A stretch of 64,000 nucleotides of DNA from Tessaracoccus timonensis (lineage in GTDB: Bacteria > Actinomycetota > Actinomycetes > Propionibacteriales > Propionibacteriaceae): assembly GCF_900343145.1 (NCBI RefSeq), contig NZ_LT996886.1:1798001-1862000 (forward strand), read 5' to 3'. Shown here piece after piece: positions 30,673 to 37,623 of this stretch. Below the pieces are notes generated by a model, which saw only the letters and a program-made list of their open reading frames with translations, was not told the DNA's origin and ran no database searches. Both the position numbers and the translations under genes were made by a program. Within the stretch, counting starts at the first letter, position 1. Every line of letters starts with the position of its first letter.

Positions 30673-31148
30673 ACGCCCAGCTCCCGACGCAGTTTCGCGA
30701 CGTGCCCCGTCGCCCGCACGTTGTATTGGGCGACGCGCACCGTGCCGTTGCCATCGTCGTCGACGTCAATCACGAACGTGGAACGGATGATGCCCTCGAT
30801 CTCTTTGCCGTACAGCTTCTTCGTGCCGAACGCGGCGTAGGCGTTGGTGACCTCGAGGCTGGGGTCGGCGAGCAGGGTGACGCTGAGCTCGGATTTCTCC
30901 GTGAATTTGGCGAGCTTCTCGACCGTGTCTGGTGAGCAGCCGAGCACCGCGTAGCCTGCGCTGGCGAGCTCTTCGAGCGACGCGGAGAAATCGACGGCCT
31001 GGGTGGTGCAGCCGGGCGTCATTGCTGCGGGGTAGAAATAGAGGATGACGGCTTGGCCGGCGAAGTCGGTGAGCGACACCTCTTCCCCTCGTTGATTCGG
31101 CAAAGTGAATGCCGGTGCGGGGGATCCATGAGTCAGACGAGCAACCAT
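30669..31148 (-). CDS. bcp: thioredoxin-dependent peroxiredoxin, BCP group
   Basis: Reduces hydrogen peroxide and organic peroxides. 159 residues. The peroxidatic Cys is in YPAAMTPGCTTQAVDF; the usual second Cys five residues later in two-Cys BCP proteins (TPGCTxQACxF) is Val here. The only other Cys is in VLGCSPD, so either that residue resolves the sulfenate or the protein works in one-Cys mode. A near-consensus leaderless promoter sets the ATG at 31148. The stop overlaps yigZ. Divergent from the DUF3618 gene. Confidence 0.9.
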   Translation of the reverse strand: MVARLTHGSPAPAFTLPNQRGEEVSLTDFAGQAVILYFYPAAMTPGCTTQAVDFSASLEELASAGYAVLGCSPDTVEKLAKFTEKSELSVTLLADPSLEVTNAYAAFGTKKLYGKEIEGIIRSTFVIDVDDDGNGTVRVAQYNVRATGHVAKLRRELGV

Positions 31149-31155
31149 GTGCCCA

Positions 31156-31161
31156 ATTGTA
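31156..31161 (-). promoter_or_regulatory. -10 box of a leaderless bcp promoter
   Basis: On the minus strand TACAAT is followed by 7 nt and the ATG at 31148. Confidence 0.55.
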
Positions 31162-31198
31162 CGGCTAGGCTGGGGTAACCAACGTTGAAGGAGTGTTG

Positions 31199-31531
31199 AT
31201 GGCTAAGGAGCGCACCGTCGAAGACATTCGCGCCGAACTCGCCGGCACGCGAGCGAACTTGAAGTCTTCGATTGCCGGATTCCGTGAATCCGTCGAGCCG
31301 AAGAACGTCGCCAAACAGAGCGTGGCCGAGGTGAAACAGTTTGCCCAGAACGAGTTCAACGAGGCGAAGAAACAGTTCGTGCACGAGGACGGCAGCATCC
31401 GCACCCAGCGCATCCTTGCTATCGCGGGCGCGGTGGTCGGCGTCGTGGCGTTCGCGGTGACGCTCAACGCACTGTCGAAGCGCGGCCAGCTCAACTCGGC
31501 CAAGGCGAAGAAGGCGATCACGGCCAAGTGA
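31199..31531 (+). CDS. DUF3618 family membrane protein
   Basis: 110 residues. The N-terminal VEDIRAELAGTRANLKSSIA is the DUF3618 signature; a charged helical middle and one membrane helix (about 73-93, ILAIAGAVVGVVAFAVTL) follow, with a short basic tail. Function unknown; the family is often tied to cell-envelope or phage-shock-like genes. GAAGGAG 5 nt before the ATG at 31199 decides the start over the GTG at 31193. Coupled by a GTGA overlap to a GroES-like gene. Confidence 0.85.
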   Translation: MAKERTVEDIRAELAGTRANLKSSIAGFRESVEPKNVAKQSVAEVKQFAQNEFNEAKKQFVHEDGSIRTQRILAIAGAVVGVVAFAVTLNALSKRGQLNSAKAKKAITAK

Positions 31532-31851
31532 GCGACGCCCAGCTAGCCATTCGGATGCTGCACGACCGGGTGCTCGTCGACGCCGAATCCGGCGACCACG
31601 AGCGCAAAAGCGGTGGAGGCATCCTGATTCCAGCCACTGTCCAGATGGGCAAGCGCCTGGCCTGGGCGCAAGTGGTGTCTGCCGGCCCGAGCGTGCGCGC
31701 CGTCGAAGTGGGAGACCGAGTGCTGTTCGATCCCGAAGACCGAGCCGAGGTGGAGCTGAACGCCCGTCGCTACGTGCTGCTGCGCGAGCGCGACATCCAC
31801 GCCGTCGCCGCCGAGCGCCTCGACGACGCCGGCACCGGGCTGTACCTGTAA
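31528..31851 (+). CDS. GroES-like co-chaperonin paralogue
   Basis: 107 residues of the Cpn10 fold. IRMLHDRVLVDAE opens the barrel, SGGGILIPATVQMGKRLAWA corresponds to the mobile loop with an ILI-type tripeptide that contacts GroEL, and VVSAGPSVRAVEVGDRVLFDP is the central Cpn10 segment. It is longer at the C-terminus than GroES and is not next to groEL, so it is probably a paralogue rather than the main co-chaperonin. Its start overlaps the DUF3618 stop, an odd pairing of unknown meaning. Confidence 0.8.
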   Translation: MSDAQLAIRMLHDRVLVDAESGDHERKSGGGILIPATVQMGKRLAWAQVVSAGPSVRAVEVGDRVLFDPEDRAEVELNARRYVLLRERDIHAVAAERLDDAGTGLYL

Positions 31852-31864
31852 CCCCCTATAACCT

Positions 31865-31951
31865 CAATGCGCGACTGAGCGCACTCCAGATGCCGATTTT
31901 GGCCCGTCAGGGGCGATTTTCGCCTTCTGTTGTGCGCTGAGTCGCGCATTG
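31865..31951. repeat. long palindrome (family D)
   Basis: The 19-bp arms 31865-31883 and 31933-31951 (CAATGCGCGACTGAGCGCA inward) pair with one mismatch around a 49-nt loop containing GATTTTGGCC, a motif also seen in family A loops. It lies between the convergent GroES-like and ABC permease genes. Confidence 0.8.
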
Positions 31952-31970
31952 GGGGAGCGATGAGCGTGCG

Positions 31971-32879
31971 CTATCCCTTGACCGCACCTTCGGTGATGCC
32001 GGCAATGAACTGCTTCGAGCCGAGCGCAAAGATGATGATGAGCGGCACGACGGAGATGAGCGACGACGCCATCAGCATGCCGTAATCAGTGCCGTGTGCG
32101 GTCTTCAACTGCGACAGCGCTACCTGCAACGTGAGCTTGCTGGGGTCGTTCAACACAATCAACGGCCACATGAAGTCGTTCCATGCGCCGATGAACGAGA
32201 ACATGCCCAGGAACGCGAGCGCAGGGCGAATGGTGGGCAGGCACACGTGGAGGTACTGCCGCCAGAATCCACAGTTATCAATGCGGGCGGCTTCCAGCAG
32301 CTCGCGCGGAATGGCATTCGACGCGTACTGACGAAGCCAAAACACACCAAATGCGCTCGCCAGGGAGGGGAAGATGAGCGCCTTGAGCGACCCAACCCAG
32401 CCCAGCTTGCTCATGAACAGGAACTGGGGAATCGTCGCGAGCTGTGCCGGGAGGAGGAACGTCGCGAGCACGAGGCCAAACAGAATCCGTTTGCCCGGGA
32501 ACTCGTACTTGGCAAAGGCGAACGCTGCCAGCGACGAAATGAAGAGCACGAGCACCGTCACGCTAATGGCCACGAACGCGGTGTTCGACATGGCCGCCCA
32601 GATGTTGATCTTGTCCATGATCGCGCCGACGTTGTCGTCGAGGCGATCGCCAGGCGTCATCACCGGTGGGAACTTGTAAATCACCGACGAGGGCTGGGAC
32701 GCCAGCACAAACATCCAGTAGAAGGGGAACACGGAAACGAGTGCGCCCAGGATGAGCAAAATGTGGCGTACCACCGCACCCCGATGGCGGCGCCACGACG
32801 GCCGACGCTTCGGGCGGGAGCCGGTTTCAATGGCTGCGCCTGCCAGAGCTGCCGGCACTGCGCGCTGGTTGATAGACAT
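31971..32879 (-). CDS. carbohydrate ABC transporter permease (MalG type)
   Basis: 302 residues, one of two inner-membrane channel subunits of a sugar importer. Six membrane helices are visible, preceded by a basic cytosolic N-terminus (RPKRRPSWRRHR). The EAA loop that contacts the ATPase reads ELLEAARIDNCGFWRQYLHV. Start ATG 32879 overlaps the stop of the partner permease (ATGA). No ATPase gene is present in the cluster, so an MsiK-like shared ATPase elsewhere is likely. Confidence 0.92.
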   Translation of the reverse strand: MSINQRAVPAALAGAAIETGSRPKRRPSWRRHRGAVVRHILLILGALVSVFPFYWMFVLASQPSSVIYKFPPVMTPGDRLDDNVGAIMDKINIWAAMSNTAFVAISVTVLVLFISSLAAFAFAKYEFPGKRILFGLVLATFLLPAQLATIPQFLFMSKLGWVGSLKALIFPSLASAFGVFWLRQYASNAIPRELLEAARIDNCGFWRQYLHVCLPTIRPALAFLGMFSFIGAWNDFMWPLIVLNDPSKLTLQVALSQLKTAHGTDYGMLMASSLISVVPLIIIFALGSKQFIAGITEGAVKG

Positions 32880-33859
32880 CAGCCCTTCACCTTTCGTTCG
32901 CGGGTGACCAGCCAGTTGATGATGGAGAAGAACATCACGACGACGAACACACCCCATGCGATCGTCGCGCCGTAGCCGTAGCGGTTCTCCTGGAACGCGA
33001 CGGAGTAGAAGTAGAGCACCATCGTCATACCCGAGTTGCCGACGCCGCCCGCCGCGGCCGCGCCAGACGCCTGCGACGAGGTGAGCACCTGGGATTCGGT
33101 GAAGCTTTGGAGCGAACCGATGGTGGACATCAGCGTGATGAACAGCACGATGGGACGCAGCTGCGGGAGCGTGATGCGGAAGAACGTCTGGAAGCCGTTC
33201 GCCCCGTCGATTGCAGCCGACTCGTACTGTGTCTTATCGATGGCCTGCAAACCAGCGAGGATCAGCAAGGCGTTGTAGCCCACGAATGACCAGGTGGTGA
33301 GGGCAGAGATAGCAATCTTGATGCCCCATTCGTTTTGTAGCCAAGCGATGTTCTCGAACCCGAACAGGTTGACGATCACGTTGGCCAAGCCAAACTGGCT
33401 GGAGAACAGCGAGCTAAACAGAATGCCCATCGCCACCATGGAGGTGACGTTGGGAATGAGGTAGACCACGCGGTACGTGGTGGAGAAGCGCATCGTGGAG
33501 TTCAGCATGAGCGCGACGATCGTCGCCAAGACGAGCGTCGGCACCGTGCCCATCACCCACAAGATGAGCGTGTTGACCAGCGACTTGTAGAACAGCGGAT
33601 CAACGATGAGGTACTTGAAGTTCTCAAACCCGATGAAGTGGATGTCGCCGAGTCCGGACCAGTTCGTGAATGCCAGCGCCATGGTGAACACCATGGGCAT
33701 GGCGCCGAACATAAAGAAGAAGAAGAAATACGGGGAAACCGCAAAGTATTGCGGAAGTGAACGCTTCATCCGTTTCCCCAGCGACGGTGTTCTCACCTCA
33801 GCAATGGGAGGGAGGGTGGCGGTGGCGCCACCCTCCCCGGCAGTTATTCCCGGATTCAT
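32879..33859 (-). CDS. carbohydrate ABC transporter permease (MalF type)
   Basis: 326 residues with about six membrane helices; the first (PYFFFFFMFGAMPMVFTMAL) is unusually Phe-rich. The EAA loop reads YESAAIDGANGFQTFFRITL. A Gly/Ala-rich periplasmic loop (SSQASGAAAAGGVGNSG) lies near the C-terminus. It overlaps both neighbours by one to four bases, giving the order binding protein, MalF-type, MalG-type. With the adjacent glycosidases it probably imports mannose- and N-acetylhexosamine-containing oligosaccharides (inference). Confidence 0.92.
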   Translation of the reverse strand: MNPGITAGEGGATATLPPIAEVRTPSLGKRMKRSLPQYFAVSPYFFFFFMFGAMPMVFTMALAFTNWSGLGDIHFIGFENFKYLIVDPLFYKSLVNTLILWVMGTVPTLVLATIVALMLNSTMRFSTTYRVVYLIPNVTSMVAMGILFSSLFSSQFGLANVIVNLFGFENIAWLQNEWGIKIAISALTTWSFVGYNALLILAGLQAIDKTQYESAAIDGANGFQTFFRITLPQLRPIVLFITLMSTIGSLQSFTESQVLTSSQASGAAAAGGVGNSGMTMVLYFYSVAFQENRYGYGATIAWGVFVVVMFFSIINWLVTRERKVKG

Positions 33860-35163
33860 CGAACCGTGAGCCCCACTTGCTTTGCGATTCGCTTCGCCTG
33901 CGTTACGGCGTCGTTCCAGGCCTTCTCACGATCCTTCTTCGACGACTCGATGAGATCGATCTCGGCGAGGAAGGGAGCCTGCACAGCGCTGGACTGCGGG
34001 TCTTCGTACAGCGGGCGTACGGTCTCCGCAGCGTGGCCGAACACCTCGGCAGCTTTCTGTCCACCCAGGAACTCGACGGGGCCAGCCACTTCCTCCATAT
34101 CGAAGGATTCCGGCGTTGCCGGGAAGTTGCCCTTGTCCTGGTACTCGTAGGCCTGGTTCTTCGGGTTCAGGATGTACTTGATGATCTCGAATGAAGCCTC
34201 CGGGTCCTTCGCGCCCTCGGGGATAGTGAGGAACGAACCACCGCTGTTGGTGGCTTCACCCGGGTGCTCACACACGCGCCACTTGCCCGCAGTCTCGGGC
34301 GCATCCACCATGAGGTCTGCCAGGTGCCAGGACGCACCGAAGTCGGCGGGCAGCTTGCCCTCGTTGATGGCAGCGGCGGAGTCTGCGGTGTTAGACTCGA
34401 TGCTCGCGACGATGCCGGCGTCGTAGGCCTTCATCATGGTGTCCCAGGCGCTACGGATGTGGTCCTGGTCGCCGATGAACACGCCTTCTTCGTCGATGAA
34501 GCCCATGCCGGATTGCGGCCAGGCAGTGTCGAACAGGCTGGCGCAGTTGCGGATGAGGTAAGTGTCGGGCTTCTTCGAAAGGAGCTGCTTGCCGAGCTCG
34601 AAGTAGGCCTCCCACTCGCGGATTTCCTCAGCAAGCTTCTTCGGGTCGTAGGTGAGACCGGCGCCCTCGAACACGTCAACGCGGTAGAACAGCGCGGTGG
34701 GGCCGATGTCGATCGGAATACCCAGCTGCTTGCCGTCCTTCGTCGTGGCCTGGTCCCACTTGTACTCCAAGTAGGTGTCCTTGATGTCCTTGGCGCCAAT
34801 CGAGTTGAGGTCGACGAAGTACTTGTCCTGGGAGAGGAAGAAGGGGATGTCCTGGCCCTTCACGCCGGTGATGTCTGGCAAGCCGCTGCCAGCTGCGAAG
34901 GTGGTGGTGAGCTTCTGTTTGAAGTCGCCGCCAATGATGTCCTGGCGAAGCTTGTACTGCTTCAGATCCTTTGCGACGCCCTCCAGCACCTTCTTGCCAA
35001 AGCCTTCAGGCCAGGTCCACAGCACCATGTCTTTCATGTCGCCGGTGCCCTTGTCTGAGGAGCCTCCGCCGCCAGTGGAGCCCGCGGTGGAACATGCGGA
35101 GAGCCCGAGCAAGCCGAGCGTGGCAGCCCCTCCGCCGAGTAGGTGTCGCCGTGACAAGTTCAT
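33856..35163 (-). CDS. extracellular solute-binding lipoprotein of sugar ABC importer
   Basis: 435 residues. The N-terminus NLSRRHLLGGGAATLGLLG then LSAC is a lipoprotein signal with a twin-arginine-like start; Cys ~23 would be lipidated. The mature part is a family 1-type periplasmic binding fold with DMVLWTWPEGFGKK at the start and many aromatic residues, as expected for an oligosaccharide site. ATG 35163 is preceded by AAGGAG. First gene of the leftward operon, 320 bp from the divergent DeoR gene that probably controls it. Confidence 0.92.
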   Translation of the reverse strand: MNLSRRHLLGGGAATLGLLGLSACSTAGSTGGGGSSDKGTGDMKDMVLWTWPEGFGKKVLEGVAKDLKQYKLRQDIIGGDFKQKLTTTFAAGSGLPDITGVKGQDIPFFLSQDKYFVDLNSIGAKDIKDTYLEYKWDQATTKDGKQLGIPIDIGPTALFYRVDVFEGAGLTYDPKKLAEEIREWEAYFELGKQLLSKKPDTYLIRNCASLFDTAWPQSGMGFIDEEGVFIGDQDHIRSAWDTMMKAYDAGIVASIESNTADSAAAINEGKLPADFGASWHLADLMVDAPETAGKWRVCEHPGEATNSGGSFLTIPEGAKDPEASFEIIKYILNPKNQAYEYQDKGNFPATPESFDMEEVAGPVEFLGGQKAAEVFGHAAETVRPLYEDPQSSAVQAPFLAEIDLIESSKKDREKAWNDAVTQAKRIAKQVGLTVR

Positions 35164-35484
35164 TGTTCGCTCCTTGAGGTAGCTCGCCGTGGTTCCCCTT
35201 CCATGGTTGTCACGGCGTTGTGCGTAGTCGATCAAATTGCTTCAACAAAGCGTGATGGGGAGTGCTGGCCTGGGCTTCGTGTCGCAGGGGTTGCTCCGTT
35301 GCGACGCGACGTCGGAAGATGTGACAACCCTGCAAATACCCTTTGACAAGCATATTCATGTCTTCGGATCCGCCTTGATCGAGTGTGTGAGACTCAATCT
35401 AGCACCCCGGCGCCTGATTTGAAAGAGAATGAGCGAGTTGTGCAAAACTGAGCGAAATAGGTTTACCTGCGCTACGGTGTATCT
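35164..35484. promoter_or_regulatory. divergent control region of the sugar locus
   Basis: A 321-bp region with no gene between the ABC operon and the DeoR operon. It contains two direct copies of TGAGCGA (35430-35436 and 35449-35455, 19 bp apart, about two helical turns), close to the DeoR start and plausible as its operator. It also has a GAGTGTGTGAGACTC imperfect palindrome at about 35391-35405 and a TTTGACA -35-like element at 35342. Assignments are by inspection only. Confidence 0.4.
35473..35478 (+). promoter_or_regulatory. -10 box of a leaderless DeoR gene promoter
   Basis: TACGGT is followed by 6 nt and the GTG at 35485; no SD is visible. The TGAGCGA repeats lie in the -35 to -10 zone, suiting autorepression. 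Confidence 0.4.
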
Positions 35485-36240
35485 GTGTTGAAAGCATCTC
35501 GGCAGGAGTCAATGTTGCGCCTCTTGGAGGTGCGACGTCGTGCTGGCATCGTCGATATTGCGCGCGAGCTCCAGGTCAGTGAAGCCACCGTGCGACGTGA
35601 CGTTGCGGAGCTCGAAGAGCAAGGCATGGTGACGCGCTCTTGGGGTGCTGTGGAGCTTGCCCACACCGCCGACGACCCGTTCCATGAGACTCTCGCACGC
35701 GAAGGCTTGGCGAAAGAGCGCATTGCACGCGCGGCTGCGAAGCTGGTGCAGCCTGGCCAGACCGTCATCCTCGACATTGGCACGACCGTGCATTATTTGG
35801 CGCTGGCGTTGCAAGAGATGCCGCTCACGGTCATTACCCCTTCACTCGCCGCATTCGAGGTGTTCCGCAACCAGCCCAACATCTCTGTGGTGCTACTGGG
35901 CGGACGGTGGTCTGAGCCGTATCAGTGTTTCGAGGGAGACCCCGTCGGGGATGCGCTCGCTCGCCAGCATGCCGACATCGCGTTTCTTGGCTGTTCCGGG
36001 GTGGGGGATACCGGACGAATCCGAGACACGTCGTACACCCAGGCCGCCATGAAACGGGCCATGCACGCAGCAGCGTCCCGCACCTATTTGCTCGCCGATG
36101 CCAAGAAATTCCCTGGGCAAGGCAACAGCGCCCCCTTCGACCTCGCTGTCGTTGACGGGCTCATCACCGACTTAGACCCGCTCCCAGAAAAGCTGGCTGA
36201 GCAGGTTGCAGCGATCGATCTGGAGGTCATTCACGCATGA
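35485..36240 (+). CDS. DeoR family transcriptional regulator of the glycan locus
   Basis: 251 residues. The N-terminal helix-turn-helix (ASRQESMLRLLEVRRRAGIV, DIARELQVSEATVRRDVAEL) is typical DeoR, followed by the sugar-phosphate-sensing domain with TVILDIGTTVHYLA and the C-terminal ADAKKFPG. Members usually repress sugar operons and respond to a phosphorylated sugar. Its stop overlaps GH4 (ATGA), so it is the first gene of the rightward operon and probably controls both divergent operons. The inducer could be a product of the PfkB kinase in this locus (inference). Confidence 0.92.
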   Translation: MLKASRQESMLRLLEVRRRAGIVDIARELQVSEATVRRDVAELEEQGMVTRSWGAVELAHTADDPFHETLAREGLAKERIARAAAKLVQPGQTVILDIGTTVHYLALALQEMPLTVITPSLAAFEVFRNQPNISVVLLGGRWSEPYQCFEGDPVGDALARQHADIAFLGCSGVGDTGRIRDTSYTQAAMKRAMHAAASRTYLLADAKKFPGQGNSAPFDLAVVDGLITDLDPLPEKLAEQVAAIDLEVIHA

Positions 36241-37622
36241 AACTCACCATTCTGGGCGGCGGCGGTTTCCGTGTGCCCCTCGTGTACAAGGCGCTCATGG
36301 AAGATGAATCTGACGAACGCGTCGACGAGGTGCGCCTCTACGACACCGATCCGGTGCGGCTCGCGGCCATCAACAAAGTGCTCGAAGAACTCGGTGCCAC
36401 GTCGGCCGACGCCCCTCGCGTCGTCGCGACCACCGACCTCGGAGAGGCCCTTGCCGGGGTGGACTTCTTGTTCTCCGCCATGCGCGTGGGCGGCACCGAA
36501 GGGCGCGCCGCCGACGAGCGCATCGCGCTCCACAACGGCGTCATCGGCCAGGAAACGGTGGGAGCGGGCGGCATCTCGTACGCGCTGCGCGGCATTCCCG
36601 TCGTCATCGGTTTGGTAGAGCAACTGCGCAAGCACGCGCCCGACGCCTGGGTGATCAACTTCACCAACCCCGCCGGCGTCATCACTGAGGTGATGCAGCA
36701 ATCGCTCGGCGACCGCGTCGTCGGAATCTGCGACTCCCCGGTGGGGCTCGCCCGTCGCGTGCTCACCACGCTGCAGGGCGAGGGAATCGTCGCCGACGAT
36801 GTGCCCCCGCTCACCGCTGCCGATGGGCGAGTACGCCTTGACTACGCCGGCCTCAACCACCTGGGCTGGCTGACGGGCCTGCACGTGGACGGCGAAGACG
36901 TGCTGCCGCGGTTGCTCGAGCGTGCCGACCTCATCGAATCCCTTGAGGAGGGTCGCCTCTTCGGCGCGCCGCTCGTGCAAGCGCTGGGATGCCTGCCCAA
37001 CGAATACCTCCACTACTACTACTTCTCGCGAGAAGACCTCCTCCTCGACAGCAAATCGGAAGCCACGCGCGGGGTGTTCCTCGCCCAGCAACAGCGTCAC
37101 TTCTATGAAGCAGCGACGAACGCGACTGGCGACGTCCACGCGCTGTGGGAGCAGTGCCGCCTGGAGCGCGAAGCCACCTACATGGCGTCCAACCGAGACG
37201 CAGCCGGCGGCTTCGAGCGCGACGTTGCCGACCTCGAGACCGGGGGATACGACAAGGTGGCGTTGGCGATCATGCATGCCATCGCCAACGACGTGCCCGC
37301 CCGGCTCATCTTGAACGTAGCCAACCGGGGCATACTGCCCGACCTGGACGACACCGCGGTGGTGGAAGTTCCCTGTGACGTCGACGGCAACGGCATCCAC
37401 CCGCTGCCGGGCGCCGCGCTGCCGGACCATGGGCGAGGCATCGTCGTGAACGCGAAGTATGTGGAACGCCGCACCATTGCAGCCGCACTCCACGCATCCC
37501 GCAGCGACGCGGTGCTGGCGCTCGCGCACCACCCGCTCGTGGACTCCGTGAACGTGGCGCGCGACATCCTGGACGACCTCGTCGAGCACTTCCACGAACT
37601 CGCCTACCTGGAGAAGCACTGA
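36237..37622 (+). CDS. GH4 family glycosidase (6-phospho-glycosidase-like)
   Basis: 461 residues of the NAD- and metal-dependent GH4 family, which cleaves glycosides by oxidation-elimination at C3. TILGGGGFRVPLVYKAL is the Rossmann loop; VINFTNPAGVITE and GICDSPVGL provide the metal-binding region with the conserved Cys; GLNHLGWLTG holds the catalytic segment. Most relatives act on 6-phospho-beta-glucosides, but no PTS gene is here, so the substrate may be an unphosphorylated or kinase-made sugar. Second gene of the rightward operon, between DeoR and the alpha-mannosidase. Confidence 0.88.
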   Translation: MKLTILGGGGFRVPLVYKALMEDESDERVDEVRLYDTDPVRLAAINKVLEELGATSADAPRVVATTDLGEALAGVDFLFSAMRVGGTEGRAADERIALHNGVIGQETVGAGGISYALRGIPVVIGLVEQLRKHAPDAWVINFTNPAGVITEVMQQSLGDRVVGICDSPVGLARRVLTTLQGEGIVADDVPPLTAADGRVRLDYAGLNHLGWLTGLHVDGEDVLPRLLERADLIESLEEGRLFGAPLVQALGCLPNEYLHYYYFSREDLLLDSKSEATRGVFLAQQQRHFYEAATNATGDVHALWEQCRLEREATYMASNRDAAGGFERDVADLETGGYDKVALAIMHAIANDVPARLILNVANRGILPDLDDTAVVEVPCDVDGNGIHPLPGAALPDHGRGIVVNAKYVERRTIAAALHASRSDAVLALAHHPLVDSVNVARDILDDLVEHFHELAYLEKH

Positions 37623-37623
37623 C

